Source of the DNA: JAZSMJ01 sp045535815
Lineage (GTDB): Bacteria > Bacillota > Clostridia > Oscillospirales > CAG-272
Reading direction: 5' to 3'
DNA length: 11,914 bases
Assembly: GCA_045535815.1 (NCBI GenBank)
Contig: JAZSMJ010000043.1
Location: 1-11,914, forward strand
This document shows, piece after piece, positions 6,310 through 11,914 of this stretch (its first letter is position 1; the number at the start of each line of letters is the position of its first letter). The translations under genes and the position numbers were made by a program. A model generated the notes under the pieces. That model was not told where the DNA came from. It saw only the letters and a program-made list of their open reading frames with translations, and searched no databases.

Positions 6310-7026
6310 ATGAATAAAAACAAAGATATAAAAAAAGCCTTTTTAAGAGGAATGAGGGCCGGAATCCCCGTTATTTTCGGATTCATTCCCGTAGGCATAG
6401 CATATGCGATAATGGCACGTCAGGCAGGATTTTCGGTGTTTGAGACCTGCCTTATGTCGCTCTCTGTATTTGCAGGAGCAAGTCAAATGATGTCTGCAGG
6501 TATGTATGCTCAGGGTGCAAGCATTATTGCTATTATCATAACGACATTTATTCTGAATCTCAGACACGTTATAATGAGCATCTGCGTTGCAAATAAAATG
6601 AAGCCCAAGGGGATTCTTACAAAGCTGGTAGCCTCGTTTGGAGTAACGGATGAATCCTTTGCGATATTTACCACCGAGAAAAAAGAAAACGCCTCTCCGG
6701 TGTTTTTCTTAGGTCTTATTCTTGTTACATATTCATCGTGGAACGTTGGAACTCTTATCGGTGCAATTGCATCTGGCTTTTTGCCCGAGATAATAAGCGC
6801 AAGTCTCGGAATTGCTCTTTACGCAATGTTTATTGCTATTCTTATGCCGGGCCTCAGCGGTAATTTTAAGCTCGGGGTTTTAGTTGCTTTGACAGCGCTT
6901 TGCAACACCTTACTTTCTCTTTTTATGGAATCGAGCTGGGCGCTTATAGCCTCTACGCTTATCTGTGCTTTCATCGGTGTATTCTTCGTGGATCTTAAGG
7001 AGGATGATGCTGATGAAAGTCTCTGA
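6310..7026 (+). CDS. azlC: AzlC-family branched-chain amino acid export subunit
   Basis: A 238-aa inner-membrane protein, the large subunit of the AzlCD exporter type (B. subtilis AzlCD, E. coli YgaZH), which exports branched-chain amino acids and analogues such as 4-azaleucine. Recognisable segments are GMRAGIPVIFGFIPVGIAYA (14-33), SVFAGASQ (52-59) and NLRHVIMS (83-90), followed by further hydrophobic helices near 130-152, 160-177 and 186-226. The length is normal. Its end overlaps azlD by 14 bp, with the azlD ribosome site AAGGAGG (6997-7003) inside azlC, so translation is coupled. No promoter is evident in the 16-bp gap from the TraX-like gene. Confidence 0.94.
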   Translation: MNKNKDIKKAFLRGMRAGIPVIFGFIPVGIAYAIMARQAGFSVFETCLMSLSVFAGASQMMSAGMYAQGASIIAIIITTFILNLRHVIMSICVANKMKPKGILTKLVASFGVTDESFAIFTTEKKENASPVFFLGLILVTYSSWNVGTLIGAIASGFLPEIISASLGIALYAMFIAILMPGLSGNFKLGVLVALTALCNTLLSLFMESSWALIASTLICAFIGVFFVDLKEDDADESL

Positions 7027-7324
7027 TATAATTCTGATAATTCTCGGTATGACTGCAGTTACCTATCTTCCGAGAGCAATTCCCTTCTTTCTCGTAGACA
7101 AGCTGAAATTCAACAAAAAGGTTGAAAAGTTTTTAAAGCTTATTCCCTACACCGCAATGTCTGCGCTTGTCTTCCCCGGCGTTTTTATGACCGACGAGGC
7201 AAATCCTATAATCGGGATAGTCGGAGCCTTGGTTGCAGGAATTCTTGCCTTTAGAAGGCTTCCGGTAATGGTCTGTGTCCTTGGCGCTATCTTCGCAGAT
7301 TTTTTGATCTATATGATAATATAA
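7013..7324 (+). CDS. azlD: AzlD-family branched-chain amino acid export subunit
   Basis: A 103-aa membrane protein, the small partner of AzlC. Four hydrophobic stretches (about 4-24, 42-57, 65-80, 84-102) and the motif VTYLPRAIPFFL (16-27) are typical of AzlD. Three ATG codons are close together (7004, 7007, 7013). The one at 7013 is chosen because AAGGAGG at 6997-7003 lies 9 bp before it, whereas the others are too close to the ribosome site. It ends four bases before the terminator stem, and closes the traX-azlC-azlD group. Confidence 0.93.
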   Translation: MKVSDIILIILGMTAVTYLPRAIPFFLVDKLKFNKKVEKFLKLIPYTAMSALVFPGVFMTDEANPIIGIVGALVAGILAFRRLPVMVCVLGAIFADFLIYMII

Positions 7325-7327
7325 GCA

Positions 7328-7359
7328 AAAAAGCAGGAGATTTCCATCTCCTGCTTTTT
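7328..7359. terminator. Bidirectional Rho-independent terminator between azlD and the dehydrogenase
   Basis: AGCAGGAGAT (7332-7341), loop TTCC and ATCTCCTGCT (7346-7355) form a perfect 10-bp stem. It is extended by an A-run on the left and a T-run on the right, so it gives a U-tract in either direction. It sits between the convergent ends of azlD (7324) and the minus-strand dehydrogenase (7373). Confidence 0.93.
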
Positions 7360-7372
7360 ATTGTTGTTTAAC

Positions 7373-8632
7373 TCAGATCTTTTCTGCGTGCTCAAGCAGA
7401 TACTTTTCTGCTTCGGGGCACCACAGACCGTTGTGTGCATCACAGATCTTTGCGAGCTCTGCGAACATAGGATCTGTCTTACCCTTTTCAGCAAAATCAG
7501 TAATAGCTGTAAGGTCAAACTTGCACTGTGTATATATAAGCTTCTTTCCACCGGGAATGCTGGGAAGGTTAAGGGTTGCTTCAGGTGTGCAGTTAAGACC
7601 GCCAACGTGAGTAACCATTCCCTCGGGATGGATTCTGCCTTCTTCCGTCATCTTAACAGCAAGACGCATATCGTCTGTGTTACCGCCTACTGTACCAACG
7701 ATGTGAGAAGAATTGTAGTGAACGTCATAGAAGTTAACCTCTGCCTTGAGGTCTGTTCTGGGGGGACCGGCAAAGAAGCTGAGGCATCCGTCGAAGCCGA
7801 GGATATCGTCAGCAAATTCGATAACGGACTTAACGGGAGCCATAACGAGAACGTCGTCAAAGCCTGTACCGTCTGTAAGAGCCATAAGCTGATCGTAAGC
7901 GTCGTCACAAGCGGTATTCTTATAGATAAGAGTTACGCCGTTTGCCTTTGCATCCTCAGGTGTGATCATGGATGCAACACGGTCAAGTCTTTCCTGGTTG
8001 ATGTCTGTTACAACAACGAGACCGGGCTTTCTGTCGCAATGAACAATATAGTCGATAGCACCGATACCCATAGGACCTGCACCTGCAAGAATTGCAAGCT
8101 TACCGCCCTCTTTGATACCCATTTTGTGCTCGTGGATTCCTGCTTTTGTGTGGAAGAACTCTTCAAAAGAACCGATTGCGCATGAAAGCGGTTCAGCAAG
8201 AGATCCGTAGAAGAATGCATCTGCATTGTAAGGAAGGAGACAACCGGGCTCAATAACTTCCTTAGGAATGATTACGTATGTAGCGCATCCGCCGATGTAA
8301 GGGAAGGAATATCCGGGTGCATCAAGTCTGCCCTTGTAGTTGATAGCAGGCTGAATAATAAAGCGTGCGCCTTCCTTGTACTGATCCTTAAGATCGTCAC
8401 CTACCTGAACGATCTCACCGCAGAACTCATGTCCGAGAAGGATAGGATTTGTTGCGATATCGTTAGGTACTCTCTTATGATGCTCGCCCTGGATTGCTGC
8501 CTTATAGGAGGACATGCAGAGCGAATCACTTATTACTCTTGCAAGAATTTCATTGCTCTTTATTTCCGGCAATTCAAATTCTTCGAGTCTGACATCATTT
8601 ACGCCGTAAAGACGAAGTGCTGTTGTTTTCAT
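7373..8632 (-). CDS. Zinc-dependent dehydrogenase, L-sorbose-1-phosphate reductase-like
   Basis: A 419-aa medium-chain NAD(P)-dependent dehydrogenase. It resembles L-sorbose-1-phosphate reductase (SorE type), which interconverts L-sorbose 1-phosphate and glucitol 6-phosphate. Catalytic zinc ligands are C39 (SLCMSS), H68/E69 (GHEFCGE) and E147 (AEPLSC). The Rossmann loop AGAGPMGIG (183-191) with D210 at the end of the second strand favours NAD. The four-cysteine structural zinc cluster found in many alcohol dehydrogenases is absent, as in sorbitol-dehydrogenase-like enzymes. The exact substrate is inferred. The neighbouring mannitol-1-phosphate dehydrogenase-like and aldolase genes support a hexitol/ketose phosphate. 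AAAAGGGG lies about 7 bp before the ATG. It is separated from the upstream aldolase gene by a 202-bp gap with operator-like palindromes, so it may have its own promoter. Confidence 0.85.
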   Translation of the reverse strand: MKTTALRLYGVNDVRLEEFELPEIKSNEILARVISDSLCMSSYKAAIQGEHHKRVPNDIATNPILLGHEFCGEIVQVGDDLKDQYKEGARFIIQPAINYKGRLDAPGYSFPYIGGCATYVIIPKEVIEPGCLLPYNADAFFYGSLAEPLSCAIGSFEEFFHTKAGIHEHKMGIKEGGKLAILAGAGPMGIGAIDYIVHCDRKPGLVVVTDINQERLDRVASMITPEDAKANGVTLIYKNTACDDAYDQLMALTDGTGFDDVLVMAPVKSVIEFADDILGFDGCLSFFAGPPRTDLKAEVNFYDVHYNSSHIVGTVGGNTDDMRLAVKMTEEGRIHPEGMVTHVGGLNCTPEATLNLPSIPGGKKLIYTQCKFDLTAITDFAEKGKTDPMFAELAKICDAHNGLWCPEAEKYLLEHAEKI

Positions 8633-8689
8633 CGTTTTACCCCTTTTGTTTGTATGGCAGATATTTCTGCCGTTATTTTTTCAAATTAG

Positions 8690-8769
8690 TTTACCGATAA
8701 AGCTCAGCAGTATATGCCTGTCCGTTTATCGATAAACGAATTTGCCGGTTTCCCTTTTTTGGAAACCGG
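8690..8769 (-). promoter_or_regulatory. Palindromes and stem-loop upstream of the sorE-like gene (possible operators)
   Basis: A perfect 16-bp palindrome CGTTTATCGATAAACG (8723-8738) has a one-mismatch 12-bp version TTTACCGATAAA 35 bp away (8690-8701). A third related half-site, ACCGGTAAAC (8765-8774), overlaps a 9-bp perfect stem CCGGTTTCC (8745-8753) / GGAAACCGG (8761-8769). The central CG and TTTA/TAAA arms are the form of operators bound by dimeric repressors of the LacI kind. The stem-loop has no T-run, so it is not a standard terminator. The sites lie between the likely start of transcription and the gene. Confidence 0.5.
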
Positions 8770-8790
8770 TAAACTCGTATATATGACTAT

Positions 8791-8819
8791 ATTATAATTC
8801 CTAATTATTAATAGACTTT
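8791..8819 (-). promoter_or_regulatory. Weak candidate promoter for the sorE-like gene
   Basis: On the minus strand a perfect TATAAT (8796-8791) is preceded at 17 bp by AAAGTC (8819-8814), a poor -35 box. It would give a leader of about 150 nt that includes the palindromes at 8690-8769. A poor -35 is compatible with an activator-dependent promoter or with no promoter at all. Confidence 0.35.
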
Positions 8820-8834
8820 TATAATATTGTGAAA

Positions 8835-9500
8835 TTATTTGTTGTAAATGCTGTTATAGTCGTTTGTGAAGCTCTGGATACCCATCTGTGTCTGGGGATG
8901 ATCGAAGAGCTGGTTGAATATTTCGTATGTAAGTGCGAGAGAGTCAGCACCTGCGCATACTGCCTGTACTGCATCGTAGCAGTTCTTGATGGAAGCTGCG
9001 ATAACTACAGAGTGAATGTCGTATGCATCGTACATTTCTCTAACCTGTTCGAAGAGAACGAGTCCGTCTCTACCTGTGAATGTAGCTCTGCCTATGAAGG
9101 GGCTGATAAACGGAGATCCTGCAAGACCTGCTGCGAGAGCCTGTGCGGGGTTAAAGATAAGTGTAGCGTTTGTGTTGATTCCCATAGGAACGAGCTTTGT
9201 TATAGCCTTGATACCTTCCTTGTTAGCAGGAATCTTAACAACGAGGTTGTCAGCGATGCTGGTAAGTCTCTTTGCTTCTTCGATGATATCTTCATGCTGT
9301 GTGGAGATAGCTTCGCAAGCGATAGGTCCGCTATAGAAGGATCTGATGTCCTTGATAACGTCTTCGTACTTTCTGCCAACCTGAGCCATCTTGTTGGGGT
9401 TGGTTGCGATACCGTTAACTATACCGGTCTCGAGAGCTTCCTTGATCTCGTTTACGTTTGCTGTGTCAAGAAAAATTCTGTAAGGTGTCTTTGTTGCCAT
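8835..9500 (-). CDS. Small transaldolase / fructose-6-phosphate aldolase family protein
   Basis: A 221-aa TIM-barrel class I aldolase of the short TalC/FSA group. The Schiff-base lysine is K89 in NLVVKIPAN. Other family segments are FLDTANVNEI (10-19), GIATNPNK (30-37), NATLIFNPAQA (111-121), SPFIGRA (133-139) and VIAASIKN (166-173). At the position where E. coli FSA has Gln59 this protein has E63 (ACEAIST). Transaldolases carry Glu there, so transaldolase activity is at least as likely as fructose-6-phosphate cleavage. An in-frame ATG at 9515 lies upstream, but GGAGG at 9513-9509 overlaps it and stands 8 bp before the ATG at 9500, which is therefore taken as the start. It begins 18 bp after the mannitol-phosphate dehydrogenase gene, in the same operon. 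Confidence 0.88.
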   Translation of the reverse strand: MATKTPYRIFLDTANVNEIKEALETGIVNGIATNPNKMAQVGRKYEDVIKDIRSFYSGPIACEAISTQHEDIIEEAKRLTSIADNLVVKIPANKEGIKAITKLVPMGINTNATLIFNPAQALAAGLAGSPFISPFIGRATFTGRDGLVLFEQVREMYDAYDIHSVVIAASIKNCYDAVQAVCAGADSLALTYEIFNQLFDHPQTQMGIQSFTNDYNSIYNK

Positions 9501-9518
9501 GATTTTTTCCTCCATGAA

Positions 9519-10694
9519 TTATATATTTTTATATGTATTATTTTGATAAACCAATAGGATATCCTGATATACCTTCTGTTCGGGAGTAAGTCCGCAAACA
9601 GACTGAAGCACGCCTTCAATCCCCTTGTTTTTGAGAAGGTCTGCGAGCTCTACAGAAGAAGGATCTTCTGCGTTATAATAATTTACTGCGTAGCAGAGAG
9701 TATCTATTATTGCTCCTGCACCCTTACCGTGTTCGTAGCAGTGAAGGATGGAGCCGAGTATTCTCTCGTGTGATGAAAGCTTACGTGTAGGAGTTCTGCT
9801 GAGTCTTTCAAGACTGTCGTCAAATTCAGCGTTTGCATATCTGAGCATAAGCGATTCAACGTGAGCGTCTATCTCCTGCTTTTCAAAGCCGTATTCACAC
9901 ATAAGCATCTCAGACGACTGCTTGAGAACCTGTCTTAAAAGGTTTTCTATTCTCTTATCTGCAAGAGCCTGCATTACGGTTTCATATCCGTAATATGTAC
10001 CTGCATAACCGAGAACAGCGTGTCCGAGGTTATTGGTGTAAAGCTTTCTATAATAGTATTTAGGAAGGCTGTCCGCACCCATAAAATACTCCGGATATGC
10101 ATCAAGTCCGCTCTTTTCAAGAACAGATTTGGGAGCAATTACGGGGATAAACTGCTCGGAAAGAACGTTAAAGCTTCCGTCTTTCTCTATTGCCTGCTTT
10201 GTCATACGCTCTATAGACGTTCTTGCGATGCTCATCCAATCCGGAACGCATCCAAGCTTTTCTTCAATAGCTGACTTAACGAGAGTTTCGCACTCGCTGT
10301 CATTTTCAAAGAAGAGCATACAAAGCGGTTTCTTTGTAGTTTCGTTTCTCTTGACCACCCATTCGATAAACTTGGGGAGAAGAGCTCTTATACCGACAGG
10401 ACCAACGGAAGTACAGATGTAATCTGCCTCGTTAGCAAGAGCATCCGCATCAGAAGAATTAACGTTTATTGCGCTAATACCCTCGATCTTATCGTCAAAA
10501 GTCTTTTTGCCCGTTTCAGCCACGTGAATAACGTAACCGTGACGGTTGTTTATATCGTCTATAGACTTCTGCATTACGTCCGCAAAAACGACCTCACAGC
10601 CGATCTTGGTAAAAATGCATCCCGTAATAGATCTGCCTATAGCGCCTGCGCCTATTGCAAGACACAGCTTTTTTTCATCAATTACCTTTATCAT
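9519..10694 (-). CDS. Mannitol-1-phosphate 5-dehydrogenase-like polyol dehydrogenase
   Basis: A 391-aa member of the long-chain polyol dehydrogenase family, expected to interconvert a hexitol phosphate (mannitol 1-phosphate type) and a ketose phosphate such as fructose 6-phosphate with NAD. The N-terminal Rossmann loop is AIGAGAIGR (13-21), with D39 closing the second strand (NAD preference). The catalytic signature is KLYTNNLGH (217-225): K217, N222 and H225 match the Lys-Asn-His set of MtlD. The length fits MtlD (about 380 aa). AAAGGGA lies about 10 bp before the ATG. It is the first gene of the minus-strand operon, under the promoter at 10762-10790 and divergent from the DeoR regulator. 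The substrate may be a different hexitol phosphate, so no gene symbol is given. Confidence 0.88.
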   Translation of the reverse strand: MIKVIDEKKLCLAIGAGAIGRSITGCIFTKIGCEVVFADVMQKSIDDINNRHGYVIHVAETGKKTFDDKIEGISAINVNSSDADALANEADYICTSVGPVGIRALLPKFIEWVVKRNETTKKPLCMLFFENDSECETLVKSAIEEKLGCVPDWMSIARTSIERMTKQAIEKDGSFNVLSEQFIPVIAPKSVLEKSGLDAYPEYFMGADSLPKYYYRKLYTNNLGHAVLGYAGTYYGYETVMQALADKRIENLLRQVLKQSSEMLMCEYGFEKQEIDAHVESLMLRYANAEFDDSLERLSRTPTRKLSSHERILGSILHCYEHGKGAGAIIDTLCYAVNYYNAEDPSSVELADLLKNKGIEGVLQSVCGLTPEQKVYQDILLVYQNNTYKNI

Positions 10695-10761
10695 TTTATT
10701 ACATCCCTTTCGCCATACGAAATATAACTACATTTTGTTATAATATCATATACCACTGTTC

Positions 10762-10790
10762 ATTATATCACAAAGAAATTAGCTTGTAAA
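10762..10790 (-). promoter_or_regulatory. Promoter of the polyol-phosphate operon
   Basis: On the minus strand TTTACA (10790-10785), 17 bp and TATAAT (10767-10762) form a near-consensus promoter, giving a leader of about 60 nt before the ATG at 10694. The twin repeats at 10803-10843 lie just upstream of its -35 box. A related sequence, TACATTTTGTTA (10729-10740), falls in the early transcribed leader. Confidence 0.85.
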
Positions 10791-10802
10791 GGTATTTCAA
10801 CA

Positions 10803-10843
10803 TTACATTTTTTTGTTAACGCAGCCTTACATTTTTTTGTTAA
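10803..10843. promoter_or_regulatory. Twin 17-bp direct repeats between divergent promoters (likely DeoR operator)
   Basis: TTACATTTTTTTGTTAA occurs identically at 10803-10819 and 10827-10843, with a 24-bp period. Each copy is itself a loose inverted repeat (TTACA...TGTTAA). They end 12 bp before the -35 box of the regulator promoter and begin 12 bp past the -35 box of the divergent operon. A weaker third copy, TACATTTTGTTA, is at 10729-10740. DeoR-family repressors often bind repeated sites in such intergenic regions, so this is the natural operator candidate. Confidence 0.65.
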
Positions 10844-10855
10844 TTTCAAATACAA

Positions 10856-10883
10856 TTGACAAAAAATGATAATATGGTATAAT
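10856..10883 (+). promoter_or_regulatory. Promoter of the DeoR-family regulator
   Basis: A perfect TTGACA (10856-10861) and a perfect TATAAT (10878-10883) are separated by 16 bp. Transcription would begin near 10890, leaving a leader of about 120 nt before the ATG at 11010. Confidence 0.88.
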
Positions 10884-10889
10884 ATAGGT

Positions 10890-11009
10890 ACAGCAGTAAA
10901 ATTTGGGGGACAATCTGCTGATATTCACCCGTATCTGATAATTTATCATGTGAGCATGAGAGGGGTTGCCGTTCATTTTGACAACCATTACACAAAAGAG
11001 GTAACTTAA
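10890..11009 (+). other. 5' leader of the DeoR-family gene with hairpin and tiny frame
   Basis: The leader opens with CAGCAG (10891-10896), which can pair with CTGCTG (10915-10920), and later has GGTTG/CAACC arms near 10964-10986. A 17-codon frame from ATG 10956 (MRGVAVHFDNHYTKEVT) ends in TAA directly against the regulator's ATG. It has no good ribosome site of its own. I see no known riboswitch pattern. Confidence 0.3.
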
Positions 11010-11768
11010 ATGGCAGAAAAAAGAGCTAACATCATTCTCAATTATATCATTCAAAAGAAGGAAGTAACGCTTCGCGAGCTTTGTGCACTCTTCCCCGATT
11101 ATACAGAGATGACTATTCGCCGAGACCTGAATCTCCTTGAAAAAAACGGTTATCTTACAAGAACAAGAGGCGGAGCAAGGATAAACGAGGAAACGATATC
11201 CGACTATTTCACGCACAGACACCGCGTGATATCTGAGCTTTCGAAAAAAGAAGCAATAGCAGTAAAGGCTATGCAGTTTATAACGCCTTCTTCTTCGGTA
11301 TATTTTGATTCGGGTACAACGGTTTTGCAGATTGCAAAAATGCTCTCCGATATCTCCCTTTTCGTTACCACAAACGGTCCGGTAATCGCACTTGAACTTC
11401 AGAGATTTAAAAATATTGAGGTAATACTCACGGGCGGTTCGCTCAACAAGGAAATTGCCTCAACGTCGGGACCTATAGCGCTTGAAGCGCTTGACAAGGT
11501 AAATATAGATACCGCTTTTATGGGCGCAGCAGGCATATCGGTAGATCACGGCTTTACCAATGCCGTTTATAACGAATGTGAGCTGAAAAGAAAGGCTCTT
11601 GCCTGCGCTAAAAAGAAGATAATGCTGATAGACAGCACCAAGATAGGAAAGTGTCTTCCCTATACCTTCGGTAATATCGCACAGATGGACGTTATAATAA
11701 CGGATAAGCCTCTTCCTGACGAGCTTCAGGAGCAGGCCGACAAGGCGGGAGTTACCGTCATCTACTAA
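11010..11768 (+). CDS. DeoR-family sugar-metabolism transcriptional regulator
   Basis: A cytosolic 252-aa DNA-binding regulator. The N-terminal winged helix-turn-helix (about 5-58) includes the DeoR signature TIRRDLNLLEKNG (35-47) and the wing RTRGGA (51-56). The C-terminal DeoRC sugar-phosphate sensing domain shows YFDSGTT (98-104), TTNG (120-123), TGGSLN (141-146), MGAAGIS (171-177) and DSTKIGK (208-214). Members usually repress adjacent sugar or polyol operons and respond to a phosphorylated sugar. It is divergent from the polyol-phosphate operon, with two identical 17-bp repeats between the promoters, so that operon and its own gene are the expected targets. The start ATG follows AAGAGG at 8 bp. 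The effector may be a ketose or hexitol phosphate handled by the neighbouring enzymes. Confidence 0.93.
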   Translation: MAEKRANIILNYIIQKKEVTLRELCALFPDYTEMTIRRDLNLLEKNGYLTRTRGGARINEETISDYFTHRHRVISELSKKEAIAVKAMQFITPSSSVYFDSGTTVLQIAKMLSDISLFVTTNGPVIALELQRFKNIEVILTGGSLNKEIASTSGPIALEALDKVNIDTAFMGAAGISVDHGFTNAVYNECELKRKALACAKKKIMLIDSTKIGKCLPYTFGNIAQMDVIITDKPLPDELQEQADKAGVTVIY

Positions 11769-11914
11769 TATAGAGATGAATTGTCAAACTAAGTGCAACA
11801 CTTTTTGATAGAATCTTCAAATAAATCCAAGGGATTTTTAAAATTTAAAACTTTTTTAGGCCTGGCGTTGATCAACGCCAGGTTCTTTTTTAGGGTGGAA
11901 GGACTAACTCTTGA
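11769..11914 (+). other. Non-coding right edge with start signals of an off-window gene; possible IS end
   Basis: After the regulator stop there is A/T-rich DNA with GTCAAACTAAGTGCAACAC near 11785-11803, a small AAATCC-AAG-GGATTT hairpin (11823-11837), the strong terminator (11861-11891), and GGAAGGA (11897-11903). A start codon is likely at 11911 (TTG) or at 11914 (an A whose TG would lie outside). The arrangement of a terminator just before a ribosome site is common at the left end of insertion sequences, where it shields the transposase from outside transcription. My impression of an IS30-type end is from memory only. Confidence 0.35.
11861..11891 (+). terminator. Rho-independent terminator downstream of the DeoR-family gene
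   Basis: CCTGGCGTT (11861-11869), loop GATC and AACGCCAGG (11874-11882) form a perfect 9-bp G/C-rich stem (the whole 22 bp is a palindrome), followed by TTC and six to seven T. It is about 95 bp after the regulator stop and could end that transcript. Confidence 0.9.

Noticed and set aside
7361..8185. Long cysteine-rich plus-strand frame of 274 aa
   Set aside because: It is antisense to the zinc dehydrogenase, has no ribosome site, and its composition (many Cys, Ser, Val) is the usual shadow of a real gene.
8745..8769. Terminator after the transaldolase-family gene
   Set aside because: The 9-bp stem is perfect but is followed by CAAATTCG on the minus strand, with no T-run, so it does not meet the usual form of an intrinsic terminator.
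8829..9557. Long cysteine-rich plus-strand frame of 242 aa
   Set aside because: Antisense shadow of the transaldolase-family gene, whose catalytic motifs are clear on the minus strand.
10890..11009. Riboswitch in the regulator leader
   Set aside because: Only short hairpins are visible. None of the conserved cores I know could be matched, and there is no terminator or anti-terminator alternative.

Overview
The window looks like a chromosomal segment of a gut-type Clostridia bacterium, probably Oscillospiraceae/Ruminococcaceae-like. This rests on moderate-to-low GC, strong AGGAGG-type ribosome sites, TTGACA/TATAAT promoters, a eukaryote-like UDPGP-family pyrophosphorylase, and an array of small palindromes separated by GATGATATAC. 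No rRNA or ribosomal protein gene is present, so the placement is an inference from gene content and style.

Layout. Bases 1-133 are a tandem array of short hairpins. Next comes a minus-strand tRNA operon (promoter 366-394, tRNA-Leu(UAA), initiator tRNA-Met, terminator 134-160). On the plus strand follow a UDP-sugar pyrophosphorylase (581-1807) and the 23S rRNA uracil-C5 methyltransferase rlmD/rumA (1836-3137). Downstream of rlmD lies an accessory patch (about 3138-4420) with two single-gene units: an unrecognised 128-aa protein and a GNAT acetyltransferase. Each unit is followed by a diverged, gap-free copy of the rlmD 3' end. This looks like repeated insertion at the rlmD 3' end and is the most unusual structure here. 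Then come an S66 (MccF/LdcA-like) peptidase, a TraX-family membrane protein, and the AzlC/AzlD pair for branched-chain amino-acid export. A bidirectional terminator at 7328-7359 closes this half.

The right half (7373-11768) is a sugar-alcohol phosphate locus. The minus strand, in transcription order, carries a mannitol-1-phosphate 5-dehydrogenase-like enzyme, a small transaldolase/fructose-6-phosphate aldolase-family enzyme, and a zinc-dependent dehydrogenase resembling L-sorbose-1-phosphate reductase. A DeoR-family regulator is transcribed divergently. The two promoters face away from each other across a pair of identical 17-bp direct repeats that are good candidates for the regulator's operator. 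The dehydrogenases would interconvert ketose phosphates and hexitol phosphates, with the aldolase/transaldolase acting on the ketose phosphate side. No transporter or kinase for the sugar is in the window.

The last about 145 bases hold a strong terminator hairpin and a ribosome site for a gene that begins at or past the right edge.
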